Positions 46,021-59,210 of a stretch of 64,000 nucleotides of DNA are shown here, piece after piece. Origin of the DNA: Nissolia schottii. Lineage: Eukaryota > Streptophyta > Magnoliopsida > Fabales > Fabaceae. Made by a program: the position numbers and the translations under genes. How positions within the stretch are numbered: position 1 is the stretch's first letter; each line of letters opens with the position of its first letter. Location of the stretch: assembly GCA_003254905.1 (NCBI GenBank), contig QANU01068867.1:44554-108553 (forward strand), written 5' to 3'. A model generated the notes under the pieces. That model was not told where the DNA came from. It did no database searches and saw nothing but the letters and a program-made list of their open reading frames with translations.

Positions 46021-46450
46021 TAAACGTTATATTGTACTAAATAATGAATTCAAATTGAAGATTGACGCTCCAACCATATTGCTCAGTAACATTGATCACT
46101 TTGTTGAATTGTATAATGGTAACAGGTTATTCATTATTAGAATTGACAAACAAATTATTGAAGCAAAGGTTTTAACAAATAACAATGTTGGTGAAAAGGT
46201 GTTCATGCGAGGGAAGACTCCAACATTAGACGTTCTATTGTACCAAACAATGAATTCAATTTGAAGATTGAAACTCCAATCATATTGCTCAGTAACATTG
46301 ATCACTCTGCTAAATTGTATAATGGTAAAATGGTATTCATTACTAGAATTGATAAACAAATTAATAAACAAATTATTGAAGCAAAGGTTTTAACAAATAA
46401 TAATGTCGGTGAAAAGGTGTTCATGCGAGGGAAAACTCCAAGATCAATAT
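46021..46450 (+). pseudogene. PIF1/Helitron-type helicase C-terminal fragment, tandemly duplicated
   Basis: Two copies about 206 bp apart (46021-46226 and 46227-46450) each encode KLKIDAPTILLSNIDH, then LYNG and IEAKVLTNNNVGEKVF (copy 2 with ETPIILLSNIDH and LYNGKMVFITRIDKQ). This is the C-terminal LKVG.P.MLLRNID / CNGTRL / GEKVFIPR block of PIF1-like helicases found in plant Helitrons. No helicase motifs I-VI or Rep domain are present, so it is a relic. Copy 1 stops at 46262, inside copy 2. Confidence 0.8.
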
Positions 46451-46599
46451 TAAGACTCTCACTCATTTTATGTATAAGAAAATATTTGGAAATATATATT
46501 GATTGATTGTTATTATGACATCAACTTTGCTTTATGTAAAATGGGTCAACCTATAATTGATCTCACAAGCCATACATTTTATTAATAATATACGCAAGG

Positions 46600-46880
46600 G
46601 AAAGCTAGATCATTTTCGTAAGGGGTTATATTTGGTCTCTCAAAGATATAGCGATCATAACATTAGTCTTTTAATTAATTTATTTTTTTACGTAGTTAGT
46701 CTCCTAATGATTAAAAATATTACATATTAGTCATTTTGTTAATTCTTCAAAAATACAACAATAACCATATTAGTTATTTTAAAATTCTAATGTAAAGACA
46801 TTTTTAATTATTGAGGGACTAATATAGGACAATTTTTTTTAAAGGATTAATGTAGTAGTTTTTAATGATCAAAATAAAGT
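46600..46880. repeat. Degenerate inverted-repeat (MITE-like) sequence
   Basis: AT-rich segment with TTAGTCTCCTAATGATTAAAA at the left and partially complementary GGACTAATATAGG and TTTAATGATCAAAATAAAG at the right. Weak and without target duplication. Confidence 0.3.
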
Positions 46881-47531
46881 TTTACTCCTTAAATTTATGC
46901 ATAGAACATATTATATCTCTTATAAAATAAAAATATATAATCTTTAATTAAAACCAAAGAGACACACATGCATAGATTATATTAAATTTAAAAACAACAA
47001 TCTTTCCCAAATTATTAAAATTTATAAATAATCAACACATTAAATCTATAAATACATATTCTAGGTACAAAATTATTTTATAGCTTCAAGTTGGGTCATA
47101 TATATTATAAGATCATGTGATGTACACTTGATATTGATAAGGGTACTAGGAGAAGAAAAATTATAATTATCACTTGTTTCATTCAATCTCATTGAAATAT
47201 CCAAACATATAAAATGAAAAATTATTTACTCCGTTACTAAAGTATCTAAACAATGGAGTAAAGTCAATCCTCTAATTCCCTTAAACTCCATTCCACTATT
47301 TTAATTTCCTTTCCCCACCATCAATCGAAAGATACTCTAACCTTATCCCCGTTTCCTTCTCCCAAATGAAATGAGTATCTGTTTTCCGCTGATTCCTTCA
47401 TTCGGTTGTTGTGGGAATCAGAATCCCATTTGAATATTTTACCCAAGTGCCTTCACATTCTCTCTTCTCTCTCTATTTTTGTTTTTGTTTTTTGATTTTA
47501 TTTTCCTCTCTCCTTCACTCTCTTCATAACG
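46881..47531. promoter_or_regulatory. Upstream region of the SnRK1 beta gene
   Basis: AT-rich, then a CT-rich leader (CTCTCTTCTCTCTCT at about 47460-47475) typical of plant 5' UTRs. No TATA box assigned. Confidence 0.35.
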
Positions 47532-50500
47532 ATGGGGAACGTGAATGAGAGGGAAGAGGTGAATGGAACTCATGAATCAGGTGCTGAGGAAAAAGAACAA
47601 GAACACGAAGGTGGTACCGAAGGTTGTGACACTGTGAGTGGTGGAAATGACAACCTCGCCCCTACTGAGTTGATGGGTCAGTCTCCCCCTGCTAGCCCTA
47701 GAGCAACCCAATCTCCATTGATGTTCACCCCTCAAGTGAGTTCAAAGTTTCCAACTTTTTTTCTTTCTTTCTTTTTTATCTCCTCCACGTTTTGGCATTT
47801 ACGGGTTAATGGGTTTTTTTTTTCTATTTTCACTGCAGATTGTAAAAAAAATTCCTTTGTTTTTTTTTTTATTCCTTTTTTTGTGCTTGCACCCGTAAAT
47901 CCATAATAAAAAATCAAACCAGCTATCCACGTTGGTTTTATTTTGGGGTTGGATGTTGTGCCTTTTGAACGTGAATCAGTATGCTCTCATGCTACAATTT
48001 CATTCATTGTTTTAAATTTTTCGTGAGATATTTTTGGGGACTAAAAACAGCAACTCTTGACGCACGCTAGTTGTTTGATGCAAGGCCTGAAGGTAGATAA
48101 TGAAGTTCTGAAGCTCTTTTTTTTTTCTCTTGTTTTATTCATTCACTACTTTACAGTTCCATGCTTTCACCTTGTGGATTGTGGTAATTGTATCGCTGAA
48201 ACACAGAAACATGCTGAGTAGTCTTTCATCAATCATCCTGTATGGGATTGAGTATATCTGTAACTAATTAGGAAGGAAGCAAGTTGCTTATGGTGTTGGG
48301 ATTATGTGAAAAGAACTATATTCGCATTTGAGCATCGCAATGTCTTGTTGTCAATCATATTTGATTTGCTATTTGGTCTTTCTTAAGCATGATTCTGAGT
48401 TTGTTATTCTAGTTATGTGTGTGTGTGTGTGTGTGTTTGCTGTGGCCTGTTTTTGTGTGCCACTTTTGTGGAATCTCGTGTTTAGTTGTCACTTGTCAAT
48501 CGTCCATTTTCCCTTGTGTTTAGGTACCAGTGGTTACACTACAAAGACCTGATGAGATGCATGTTCCAAGTCCTTCCTGGATGCGAACTACTTCAGGGTA
48601 TGAAGATGTGTACAGTGAGCTAGGAATTCCAACAATGATTACTTGGAGTTATGATGGGAAAGAAGTAGCTGTGGAGGGATCATGGGATAATTGGAAAACA
48701 AGGTTGGGAAAAAAATGTGTCTTCATTATTTGTCTTCAGAGGATGCTATAAATGTTGTTTGCATTCTGATATTCCTTGTTCATCAGAATGCACTTGCAGA
48801 GATCAGGGAAGGACTTCACAATAATGAAGGTACTGCCATCCGGTGTTTACCAGTTCAGATTTATTGTGGATGGACAGTGGAGGTATGCACCTGACTTGCT
48901 TTGGGCCCAAGATGATGCTGGGAATGCTTACAACATTTTGGACTTACAGGTACTATCTTATTACATATTTTGCATGCAATCAAGAGTATGTGATGATGGT
49001 CACATGCATAGTAATCTGATAGTTAATTTTTTTAAGTTGAGAAAAAGGATGATGCTTTTGATAGCTAACCTATTTTTTGGTAGTATTGATTTTGCAACAT
49101 GATCAGGGACATTAAATGAGCCTTGTATGAATGAATCGTGGAGGACCATATTATTTTGCAGCATTTTAGTATTGATTTCACTTTTCTCTCCTTTCAGGGT
49201 ATCAAACTCATTTTTTCTGTATTACCTTTTTTCTCCTTTAAGATGCAACTCTTTTTTGGGTCTAATATAACTGTTGGCTGTTGCATTGAATTCTGGATGT
49301 CTTGTCTTTTCTTTTTTTCCCATTTATTTTGTGCTCTTTGACCAAATTTCTCTTCTATTCTAGCAAGAACTTTGTTTTCAATGCATATGATCCTAAATTC
49401 ATTTCAGTGATGTATGTTTCCAATTTTCCCGTGATATACAACCAAAAATATGTATAGTTTTCAATCATTTTAACTTGTGAAGGAGAGTGCCAGTTTAGCA
49501 GTGAGATAACAAATTGTTTTTTAGTGCTCCCTCCATTTCATAATATTTGTCCAAAATGTTTTATTTAGGTTTTCAAATTATTTGTTCATCTCCCATTTCA
49601 ATTTAGCATTAATTTTTTCTTTCCAACGATGCCCTTAGTTATTAATCAACCATTTATAATGCATTGGAAAGGTTGCTTCACATAATAGTGGAGGGGGAGT
49701 CCTCCTATTGGATGGTATTAATGACCATTATCATAATTAAATACAAGTGAAATTAGATAAGGGTAATATTGTATTTTCACATATTTCTTTCATGCATTGA
49801 TTGATGATGCTTCTTCATGCTAATGGTAATGGATGAGATTCTTTTAAATCATAACTGTTGTGTGCCTGACTTGCATAGAGGGAGGGCAGAAAGCTTTGAA
49901 GTAATTTTTCCTAGATGTCACTGGTAGTGGTAGTAGACCACTGGAACTATGCTCATTAGAATATCAATATTCCTAATTTGTGTATTGTGGATACAAGGTC
50001 TAGACTTAAAATTCATGCACATTAAGGATGATTATCCAAAAACTAAAGGAGACTTGCAGATCTACTTAGCTAAAAAGTGAAGCAAAAATACCATGACAAA
50101 GTGAGCAACATAGCCAGATGAAGGGTAGTCTAATTGTTCAGAGGTAAAACGAAATGAAGAAAAAACTATAGATGAATGAAACTGTTAAGAATGACTTCGA
50201 TTTAAATAGGGTGTATACAAAACTAATTTAGAATAGGATACAAATCATACAATGGCATCGTTTAATTCAGGATGCCAAGTTACCAACCCCACCAAATGGG
50301 AAACGCCTTTCCTTTTCTTATTGTATCCTTCATGTGCATGAGTTTGATAATTGTGATGGTAACAGAATAGTTATCCACTTCTTTGTTTTTTGGTCATTTC
50401 ATTGCCATGTAGCTTCTTATTTATTAAGTTTTCTCATGGCACTCTAATAAAACTACATGATGATCAGTAAAACCCACAATTCCTAGACAGTGGAAGGTGT

Positions 50501-50953
50501 ACTGATGGCAACATACTAAAATTGATTTGGTTGCATGTCTTCTAGGACTAGAAATAATTTCATCATTATGTTTTTCTGCTAGAAGGGACTGGCATCTAAA
50601 TTGAGACTAACAATGTTATTTATCATATGTAGGATTATGTTCCTGAAGACATTGGAGGCATTTCTGGTTTTGAACCTCCCAAATCACCAGACTCTAGCTA
50701 TAACAACTTACAACCTAGTTCTGAAGATTATGCAAAGGAGCCGCCATTGGTTCCTCCGTTCTTGCAAATGACCCTTCTTAATGTTCCTTCAACAAATATT
50801 GAAATCCAACCTCCTATATCGAGACCTCAGCACGTAGTGCTCAATCATCTGTACATGCAGAAAGGAAAGGGCAGCCCTTCTGTGGTTGCTCTTGGTACAA
50901 CTCATCGATTTCTAGCCAAATATGTCACTGTGGTGCTGTACAAGTCTTTGTAG
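47532..50953 (+). CDS. KINB2: SnRK1 complex regulatory subunit beta (AKINbeta1/2-like), 4 exons, 288 aa
   Basis: Exons 47532-47735, 48524-48702, 48787-48949 and 50633-50953, with GT-AG borders and matching phases. The protein starts MGNVNEREE, an N-myristoylation site (Gly2) as in plant beta subunits. An acidic Ser/Pro-rich linker with [15 protein letters not shown] follows. Residues about 98-180 form the AMPK-type CBM48 module ([63 protein letters not shown]). The C-terminal ASC/AMPKBI domain has [25 protein letters not shown] and [16 protein letters not shown]. It bridges the SnRK1 catalytic alpha and gamma-type subunits in energy signalling and can anchor the complex at membranes. Length equals the Arabidopsis AKINbeta2 size. 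Intron 1 contains a (GT)n tract (48420-48436); intron 3 is 1.7 kb. The choice between beta1 and beta2 is inference. Confidence 0.93.
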
Positions 50954-53900
50954 AGGGAAACATAAATGAGACATCGACCGTGTAGCCTTTAAAGCCTTTT
51001 ATTAGTTAATACAGCTTCGTGTAGTACAGTTATAAGAGAGAAATTCTAAGCTCCGTGAGGATCATTGGATTGAGGTCAAGAATGTCTTACATATAATGCA
51101 ATTGCTTGATGGCCATTGATCAGGCACTGGAATCCCCAATTCTTTTTTTTTTAATTAGTTAATATTAATCAAGCCACTAAAATAATTGGGAAAAAACAAT
51201 TTTGCGGCAATTGCTTGGTGCTCATGTCCACCTCACCATCCTTTTTTTTTTTTTTTAAATGTTATTTCGTATATAACTTTTTAGCTTCCAAGTGGAATCA
51301 GTGGTCTCAAGTGGCTCTTTTATTGAAAGGCAAGGAGCCTGTTAACTTGGTCCTCGTTGTGTTTGGGACCAAATTGGTCCAAGTAGTTTTTTAATTAAGA
51401 AAAGGTCCCTAAGTTACAATTTTATCCTCATTTTCTCTTACCCTCTTCCCCTCCTGCTTCTGACACTTCCTTCACCCTCTCTTCACTTGCGTCGTTCTGG
51501 CCAACCCGTTGACATACATTGGAACGCCACCTCCGAGGCTGCAGGCGCGATGAATAGGAGCAGATCTATGACAACATCTGTTGCAAGAGAGTTGTGCCAC
51601 TTTGCACCTTGCTTCCTTGCCGTCGTTGATTTTTTTTTGTTGGTTTGTGTTTGCGATTTAATAGAAGCTCTCGTTACTGTGAAAAAGTGGGTGTAAACGG
51701 AATCATAGAAAAAGGGTGGGGAACAGTGCGACAGTGGTTGGCAGTGAAAGGGCGGGGAGGAGCATTTCTTCTTTGGAGAGAGAGGTATGGTGACACCAGG
51801 AAAGGGATGGTGGTGGCACTAAGGGGGAGAGGGAGTCATTGGTGACTGTCGTCCTTGCAGGATTGTGACGAATGATCGACTTGGTTGGCAACGATGGTGG
51901 ACTCTGGCACTGGCATCGGCGTCAGGAGACAGTGAAAAAGGGTGGCGGTGGATGGCTGAAGAAGACTATTTTGGTGGTGGTGGTGACAGTTAGGAAAATT
52001 ATAAAAAAGCTTAATTAAGCTTTTAATTTATGTAAAATTTTAAAATTTATTTTTAGGTTTCGTGTAAAATTTGTAGTCCTGTAAAAATTTAAAGTTTGTT
52101 TTTAGTCTTTTTACGGCTAGACAGAAGACTAAAAATAAACTTTAAAATTTTATAGGAACAAAAAATAAACTTTAAAATTTTATAGGGATTAAAAATTAAA
52201 TTTTATTTAAATAATTTTTTTATACTTATGAATGAGTAAAACTAACATCAAATAATTTTTTTATTTTATATTTATTTTAAATAATTTTGATATTTTTTTA
52301 TTAATATGACCATGATTTAATAGTTTAAATTATTTAAAGTTTGTTAAAATAATTATATATACTTTTTTTTTACTTAATATTAGTTATTATATATATTAAA
52401 TATTAAATGTTGGTTGTTGTGTGTTAAAAATATTTGTTTTTTTTTTTAGAAGAAAGAGCCAAAATAAGTGAAAAAGAAAGAAATAGAAAAATTATTAAAA
52501 GTACTTTAAGAGAGAGAATGGCATTGAATTTTTTTGTCTTTTCTCATTTTTTTTCATCATAAAAAATGTTGGTTGTTGTAGATTAAAAATAATGATGGTT
52601 GTTTTTGTTAGAAGATGGAGTAAAGAGGGGAAAAAAAGAGTAAGAGAAAAATGTAAAAACTACGGGTAAGAAAATGAACAATAATGACCTTTTTTTTAAA
52701 ATTTTTTTTAATTTTATGTGGACCCATTTTTCTATATTTTGTACACCAAGATACTTTATGTTGCTTCATTTTCCTCCTGATTTTATCTCTATAACCTTAA
52801 CTCCCGTTTCGGCTAGTTTGTTTGGGCTTGAAGCCCCGTCTGTTGATTTAAAAAAATAGATATCTTGCGGTGTTTAACGTAGCATTCTTTCCATCGTATT
52901 TTGCTATATCCAAATGTGCTCGATCCTTATAACATTTCAAAATTATATATATTATCAGTTAATAATCATAAAAATATATCATTCAAAATTAATCTTTAAT
53001 TATTATAACAATGCAGAAAGGGTCCAATTATGATATAACCTCTAGCCAAAATAATGTTTCTTCATTATTGAACCGTTTTTACACAGAAAAATTGCAAGAT
53101 TCAATAATCGCATTCGGTTAAGCACCATGATTGCAAAGCTTTCACCACCTAGAAGAAATATGAACACACTTTCTGGAGCCCACAAATTTGGACCACTCCG
53201 AACTCCTAAGTTATCAATAACAAGTTCATATTCTTCATTAGGTAGTGGCATTACTCATTTCAACCCTCTAAATTAAAACGTCTGGTGTTTGGTCCATATT
53301 CATCACTGACTGGTGAAGGGAGTACGATCTCTTCTCTAACAGTAAATTCTATAGAATCTGGTATTACATTTTGGTTTAAAATATCCGTGTGTGAAGTTTA
53401 TTGGATTCAAACTAATTCAATTTGAGTCGAGTCTCGGTCTTCTACGACTTTAAGGATAATTCTTTTGTCGGTATTCCTTTTTTAACTCAAAAAATTCAGA
53501 TGCAAAACATTGCTTGCGAGAAGTAAATATTAAATTATTTGAATAAATTAAATTTTGATAGACAGATATGTTAATATGATTATAAACTGGTTAGTCACCA
53601 AGCCTAGAGACATATATGGTCGGGATGTGGTAGTGCATGATCATTAACATAACCAAACTCAATACCTGTAATACAAATATAATAAAATAATCGGGGTAGA
53701 TAATATTTGTATTATAACATAAATTTGATTAGATGAGTGATTTTAGTTTAACAAATCCCTGGCGCTCAGGAGGTCTTACCTAGTTAATGTGCTCAATGAC
53801 AATAATTTTACGATGGATTTTTAAGGATCTTGTAAGGTAAATATTTTATGTTACTTAATTTATTTATTTTTGATTATTTTTATAATTAAATTTATCAAAT

Positions 53901-54544
53901 TTTGTTATTACTTTATATTCTATATGATCATAATAAATTTTTCATTAGTCAAATCATTGAAAGAGATAATTTATAAGAAATTTAGAAATATGCGAATTAT
54001 TTAAGTATACGATGTATCTCTTTACAAATATTATATTGAAAGGTATTAATTTATCTCACTAAATCATATAATCTATTAATATGTTATATTAAATCATGAA
54101 TAATAATAAAATTTTATGAATTTAATTATAAAAATTATCAAAAATAAATAAATAAATAAAATAAAACAAAATATTTATTTTATGGAATAAATAAGAAACC
54201 ACTTAATTTTACATCTTAATTGATAACTTAATAATTATTAATAGTGATGTATCAAAACCAAGCACATGGACATCTATGACTGACTATGTGAACAGCAGTT
54301 GGTTCGTTCCTGCCAGCTTCAACCTCCACCGCTCCAGGTAACGACAATCTCTAGAGCACAAAATTCAACCCTTGCTGTGGCATCACGTGTTGGGATTTGA
54401 TTGGCTAGAGTGTTAAGCCTCACGCCTAGTTAAATTTCCATTTCCATTCGTCGGTATTGTTGCTCATATCAGTTCCCAACACTTTTCTTATCATTTTTAT
54501 CTGAGCCTCAGATCTGAGCTCTGAGCTCTGATCGATCCACTGCC
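50954..54544. other. Intergenic DNA between KINB and HIPP genes
   Basis: No gene recognised. 51330-52000 is GC-richer with several overlapping frames and may be old transposon cargo. 52030-52205 is a fold-back. The rest is AT-rich. The last 250 bp (CTCTGAGCTCTGATCG leader) belong to the HIPP promoter and 5' UTR. Confidence 0.5.
52030..52205. repeat. Fold-back repeat
   Basis: TTTTAAAGTTTATTTTT-type arms repeat in inverse orientation around a centre near 52115 (TTTAGTC...GACTAAA), with one arm duplicated. Probably a MITE remnant. Confidence 0.5.
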
Positions 54545-55637
54545 ATGGCTGAAAAGGTACGTTCGATCGATGAGATATGTGTGTGTGTGTGTGTGTTAAT
54601 TGCCATTCCGCTAATAATCATTTCTCTCTTTAATGATTAATTTTTGTGGTCCTTGCTTACAAAATTAAAGTAAAATGTGAGGTTCTTTAACTTTCAGGTT
54701 TCAATAATTTTAATTTCTTAGCAGCAGGTTCTGCTTTTCTGCCTGAATTTGTAACATAACTTGATGAAGCCATTCTTCTACCTACGTGACAATCATAATT
54801 TGGCTATATACACAAAGTCATGTATGTATATAGCACTGATGTTTATTTAATTATTTATTACTTATTAGGTGACCATGATGAAGCTCAAGGTTGACCTTGA
54901 GTGTGAGAAATGCTGCAAGAAGGTCAAGAAGCTTCTGGCCAAGTACCCTCGTGAGTTCATCTCTCTCTCTCTAAGTAATTAATTACTGCATGCAATCCGA
55001 CAAGGAAGAGGACATCAAATTGAGTTGATTTGTTTTCCTTTCACCTCTTTTGCGAACAAGAGAAATCCGAGATCAGAAGTTCGAAGAGAAGCAAAACATA
55101 GTGAGCATCACGGTGGTGTGCTGCAGCCCCGAGAAGATCAGGGACAAGCTTTGCTCAAAAGGCGGGGGTTCCATCAAGAGCATCGAAATCGTGGAACCGT
55201 CCAAGCCCGAAAAGAAGAAGGAACCCGAGAAACCAAAGCCTGAGGCCGCCCCTCCTGAGTCCAAGAAAAAGAAAGAGGCGGCGGATAAGCCTAAGGAGCA
55301 GCACGATCCCTCAAAACCCGACAAGCCCAAAGAGCCCAAGCCCGTTGCCGACAAGCCCCCACAGCCCAAGCCTGCACTACCTCCGGTTAAACTTCCGGAT
55401 CCGGTGCCGGTGCCGGTGCCGGCACCAATTGTGGTTCCGGTTGGGATGTGCTACGGACCATGCTACGAGGGCGTGCCGGTGCCAGGTCAATGTGCAGTTG
55501 GGCCCCCGCTATGTTACGATGGGTACTATGGGAGGCCCGTTTATGATAGTTACAGTGGATGCGGCAGACCCTATTACGTGAGCCGTTGCGATCAATACTC
55601 GAGCGAAGAAAACGCGTCAGGGTGCACAATAATGTGA
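54545..55637 (+). CDS. Heavy metal-associated isoprenylated plant protein (HIPP), 3 exons, 222 aa
   Basis: Exon 1 54545-54556 (MAEK), exon 2 54869-54950, exon 3 55063-55637. The third exon starts after the second of two nearby AGs, which restores KYPQIRDQ, the family sequence. An HMA domain at residues about 5-75 has VTMMKLKVDLECEKCCKKVK, with the metal-binding CxxC as CEKC. It continues VSITVVCCSPEKIRDKLC and GGGSIKSIEIVE. A long Lys/Pro-rich linker (EKKKEPEKPKPEA, then PVPVPVPAP) and a Tyr/Gly/Cys-rich tail follow. The protein ends CTIM, a CaaX box for isoprenylation and membrane attachment. HIPPs bind metals such as Cu, Zn or Cd or act in stress and protein interaction; the metal cannot be told from sequence. 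The 12-nt first exon is short but has a clean donor (AAAAG/GTACGT). Confidence 0.92.
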
Positions 55638-58600
55638 TCTGGCTACTACAACAATCACTCATTCAACCCAACCATTTCTTTCTTTGTATCACCTATTCAT
55701 GGATTAAATGATACCAATATACTATTATATGATGTCTTTTGTTTTACGTTTTGTAAGTTAATAAAGTTTCATCGCAAATTAAAATAATTGATATCTACCT
55801 CTGTGGATTTAGTAGTGTTATTTGGACACCATACTTGATCTCTCACACTCTTATAATGCCCACACTCATATCACATAGGGTGCCATTTTCTCTTAATGAC
55901 GCTGGTCATTGGATTCTCAATTTTTCTGGTTCCATAGGGTGGCTGGGAATTAAGAGGCTGAGGTCATGACCATTCTCCATGGTTTGAGGATAGGTTGGAC
56001 TTTGGAGGTGCTTAATTTGGTTTGCTAAAGTTCAGGGAATGCATAATGCATATTCTCCATGATCATGAACTTTACAATTATTAAAGATTATTTATGGAAT
56101 GCATAATGCATATTCTCCATGATCTCTCTCCCTAAACTTTATAAAAGATATTTTGAGTAATTCATGAACTTTACAAGTATTAAAGATTATTTATGACATT
56201 TTTTATAAAGTTTAAGGACGGTTTAACGCATATTTTGTAAAGTTCATACACAGAGTGACTAACAAGTCTATTGATTCTCAAGTTTAGGGACTAATAAGTC
56301 TTTTTTCTTTGTCCTGAGACTAGGTAGTGCACGTGTATAAAGTCTAAAGATAAAGTTGAGCATTAACCCAAAAACAGGGAGGAGACCAAAAAGTGTATTT
56401 TGTCGCTAGAGATTGTAGAGTTAGGGGATTAAAAAGAATATCAAATTTATTAGGGGAATAAAATGAAAAACAAAAGTAAGTTAAGAAACCAAAAAGTGTA
56501 TTTTGCAAGATTCAAGGGACGAAAAGAACATAAAATTAGTTAGGGTAACAAAATAAGAAACAAAAATAAATTAATTTTTGCTTTTTTTTTTTTTACAAAC
56601 TTGTGTTAAAAATGGGATAGATAGAAAGTCAGAAGCAGAGGCTTAACTGCTAAAGTTCTTTCGCTTGTATGCTTCTGTTATGACAAATTTGGATCCAGAT
56701 TCTCTAAAGTAATGATTTTAGACAAAGTGAAGATTTTCATCATTAAATCAATAAAGTAGTAAGTGGAATTGCTCACTTTATTAATCCAACACCACTGTAG
56801 CCAATCATGCATCACTACAACAAATGATATCACTATAGTGACAAAACATTTTTGTGGCATTTTATATTGCTTTAGCAGTCTAGACCTAGACTACTATGGT
56901 GGTGGTGTCAGGCCAACCTCTAAAAAACGAACTAAAATAAAGACTTACCTGTGGTGGAGGTACTACATCGCCACTATTACAATATACTTGAAAATCCTTA
57001 ATAGACAAAGCTCTTAGGAGTACTATTTGAGCAACTCAAGCTCTCATAAGAAAACTCTATTTATAGAAGAAAACCAATAACCCAACATCACATTTAGGCG
57101 ATGCGAAATTTGATGTTCCACCAACGTACTTGCTGTGGTGATATATCCTCACTACAACGATCATGATCGTTACAATGGTCCAAATTTGTTGTAGCGATGA
57201 ACCGAAATCTGAAGGTCGTCATACTCAAGGTTATCAAACTCGAAAGTTTAAGTAAACTCGTGGAGTCTCAACAAACTCGCCTCGCAAACTCGTAAGAGTT
57301 TACATACGAAAAAAAGTTATAAACAATATAATTAGGAATTAAACATGATTAAATATTATATTTATAACTGAAATTGAATAATGTAACTTTAAATTAAATT
57401 AAAAAAGAAATATTATAAAATGCACCTTAATGTGTAACACTTAGTTATTATGCCATAGTTCATTTTGTACATGTTATTATTTTATAGTTTGATAAAAATA
57501 TATCTCAATTATAATAAATATATGAAATTGGCTTAATAAGTTTAATAGATATTGTCTAATATAAACAAAATTATGTAAGTATTTAACAAAGTTATAAAAT
57601 ATGTATATTTGGAGATAAACTCATAAGTAGATTTTAACTCGTAAATTTACTAATAAAATCAAGAGTTGTCTTAAACTCGTACGACTTTACTAAAATAAAG
57701 TTTATATAAATGTTAATTTATTTTATATAATAAAATCATAAACACTAAGAATTTACCAGTTAACTCGAGAATTTAACCATGGTCACAGTTCTCGTTCCCT
57801 ACTCTCTGTCCAAACCATGTGAAGTAGCAGGTGGAAGAACGTGACAAATTTTAGTGGCATTCGTAACTTCGAAAGAATATTGAATGGTGATGATAAAGGA
57901 TTTAGTTAAATGACCTATAATTGAGTTTTGGACTTTTGGTTCCTTCCGGTAGCTGGACGTATTCTTATTTAAAGATGATTAGAAATGGCCTCATCATCTT
58001 ATCATTTTATTACATTAATTTTGAGACCCCATTTGTATTAGCCGACTGCTACTTGGTCATGTTATTATATTATTATATTTCAATTTTCAATGTTCAACCT
58101 ACATATACATACTCCCAAAACTTAAGTTAAAAAGAAGAAATAAGTGAACGAATTTATATATATTTTTTTACACATTTTTTTATTATGTAAGAATTTATTT
58201 GCTTGTACGGGAATCATTTTTAAAAATGAATTCGCAAAGATTGAATTTTAGACATTTTGGTCGCACTAGCACTGATATTATATCAAAATTTAAGAATTAT
58301 TTCTTTTAAAAGTTTAAATTAATGAATAGAGATAATTAAATATTATTTTATATGTTTCCTTACGCTTAGCTCTATTTCTCTGCTTTTTTACAATTTGCCA
58401 ACAAGCTATCTTTTATGGCGTTGAAACGCATTCTAATATCTAACGAAAGTATGAAAGCTGCCTCTAAACAAGGAAGAAGAATAGTGAAGAAAAAAAGGTT
58501 ATATACATGAACTTTGGTACAGTTAAAAATAACGGGTAATTGATCAGATTACGTTAAATTTTGTGAAATAATCCATAACTTAGAGAAATTTTACATATAC

Positions 58601-59026
58601 AACAAAAATGAATAATTATACATAAACAACATACAAAATATAATAAAAAGATAAAATTATTGAATAATATAAAAAATATGTGAGACTCGTATATAATTAA
58701 AAATCATTATATTTTATATGCATTTTATTGTTCACTTTTGTTATTAATATTGCCTAACCATTCTTCTCATATTACTTTTCAATAACTTTGTATCATGAGG
58801 CAAACTAAAATTAGTGTCGGCAGGATCGCCCCTCGCTAACTATTCACTTTTAACTTCCGTAAATGAATAATGTTTTTTTTAAGGGATTCGCTAACTACAG
58901 TCCTAGGTAAATTAAAGAATTTAGAGTGGAATATTTTGTGAACATTAATACTTTTTATTATATTTAAGATTTGTTAATTTTATTTTTTCAATAAAATTAT
59001 ATTAGGTTGTTTAACAAGTGTCCTTA
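55638..59026. other. Intergenic DNA
   Basis: No gene recognised. A 35-bp direct repeat (GGAATGCATAATGCATATTC...) lies at about 56036-56070 and 56097-56131. 57230-57785 repeats AACTCG-type words at both ends in inverse orientation and may be an old transposon. The rest is AT-rich. Confidence 0.5.
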
Positions 59027-59044
59027 CACAACAAGAAAAAGTTA

Positions 59045-59210
59045 ATTTTGCGGCGGTTAGAACCGCCGCTAAAAACATTTTTCCGACTGTATCGGTAACA
59101 ACAACCGCCAGAATAATAGCCGCAATAAATTTGCAGCGGTTTTGAACCGCTGCTATGTTGAAGTTTTAACTATTGTTTTTGCAGCGGTTCCAAACCGTTG
59201 CTATGTTTAA
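59045..59210. repeat. Subterminal inverted motif array of the CACTA-like element
   Basis: Three hairpin-like units (GCGGCGGTTAGAACCGCCGC, GCAGCGGTTTTGAACCGCTGC, GCAGCGGTTCCAAACCGTTGC, each quoted in part) lie within 170 bp of the left end. Confidence 0.7.

Noticed and set aside
49528..49700. Possible Stowaway MITE (CTCCCTCCATTTCATAATA) in KINB intron 3
   Set aside because: Left end resembles Stowaway, but the right end (GTGGAGGGGGAG) matches poorly and no TA duplication could be confirmed.
55073..55369. 98-codon minus-strand frame
   Set aside because: Antisense of the Lys/Pro-rich HIPP linker; composition is a mirror of the real gene.
57230..57785. Transposon suggested by inverse AACTCG-rich ends
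   Set aside because: Inverted similarity is patchy and no target duplication was found; mentioned only in the intergenic note.
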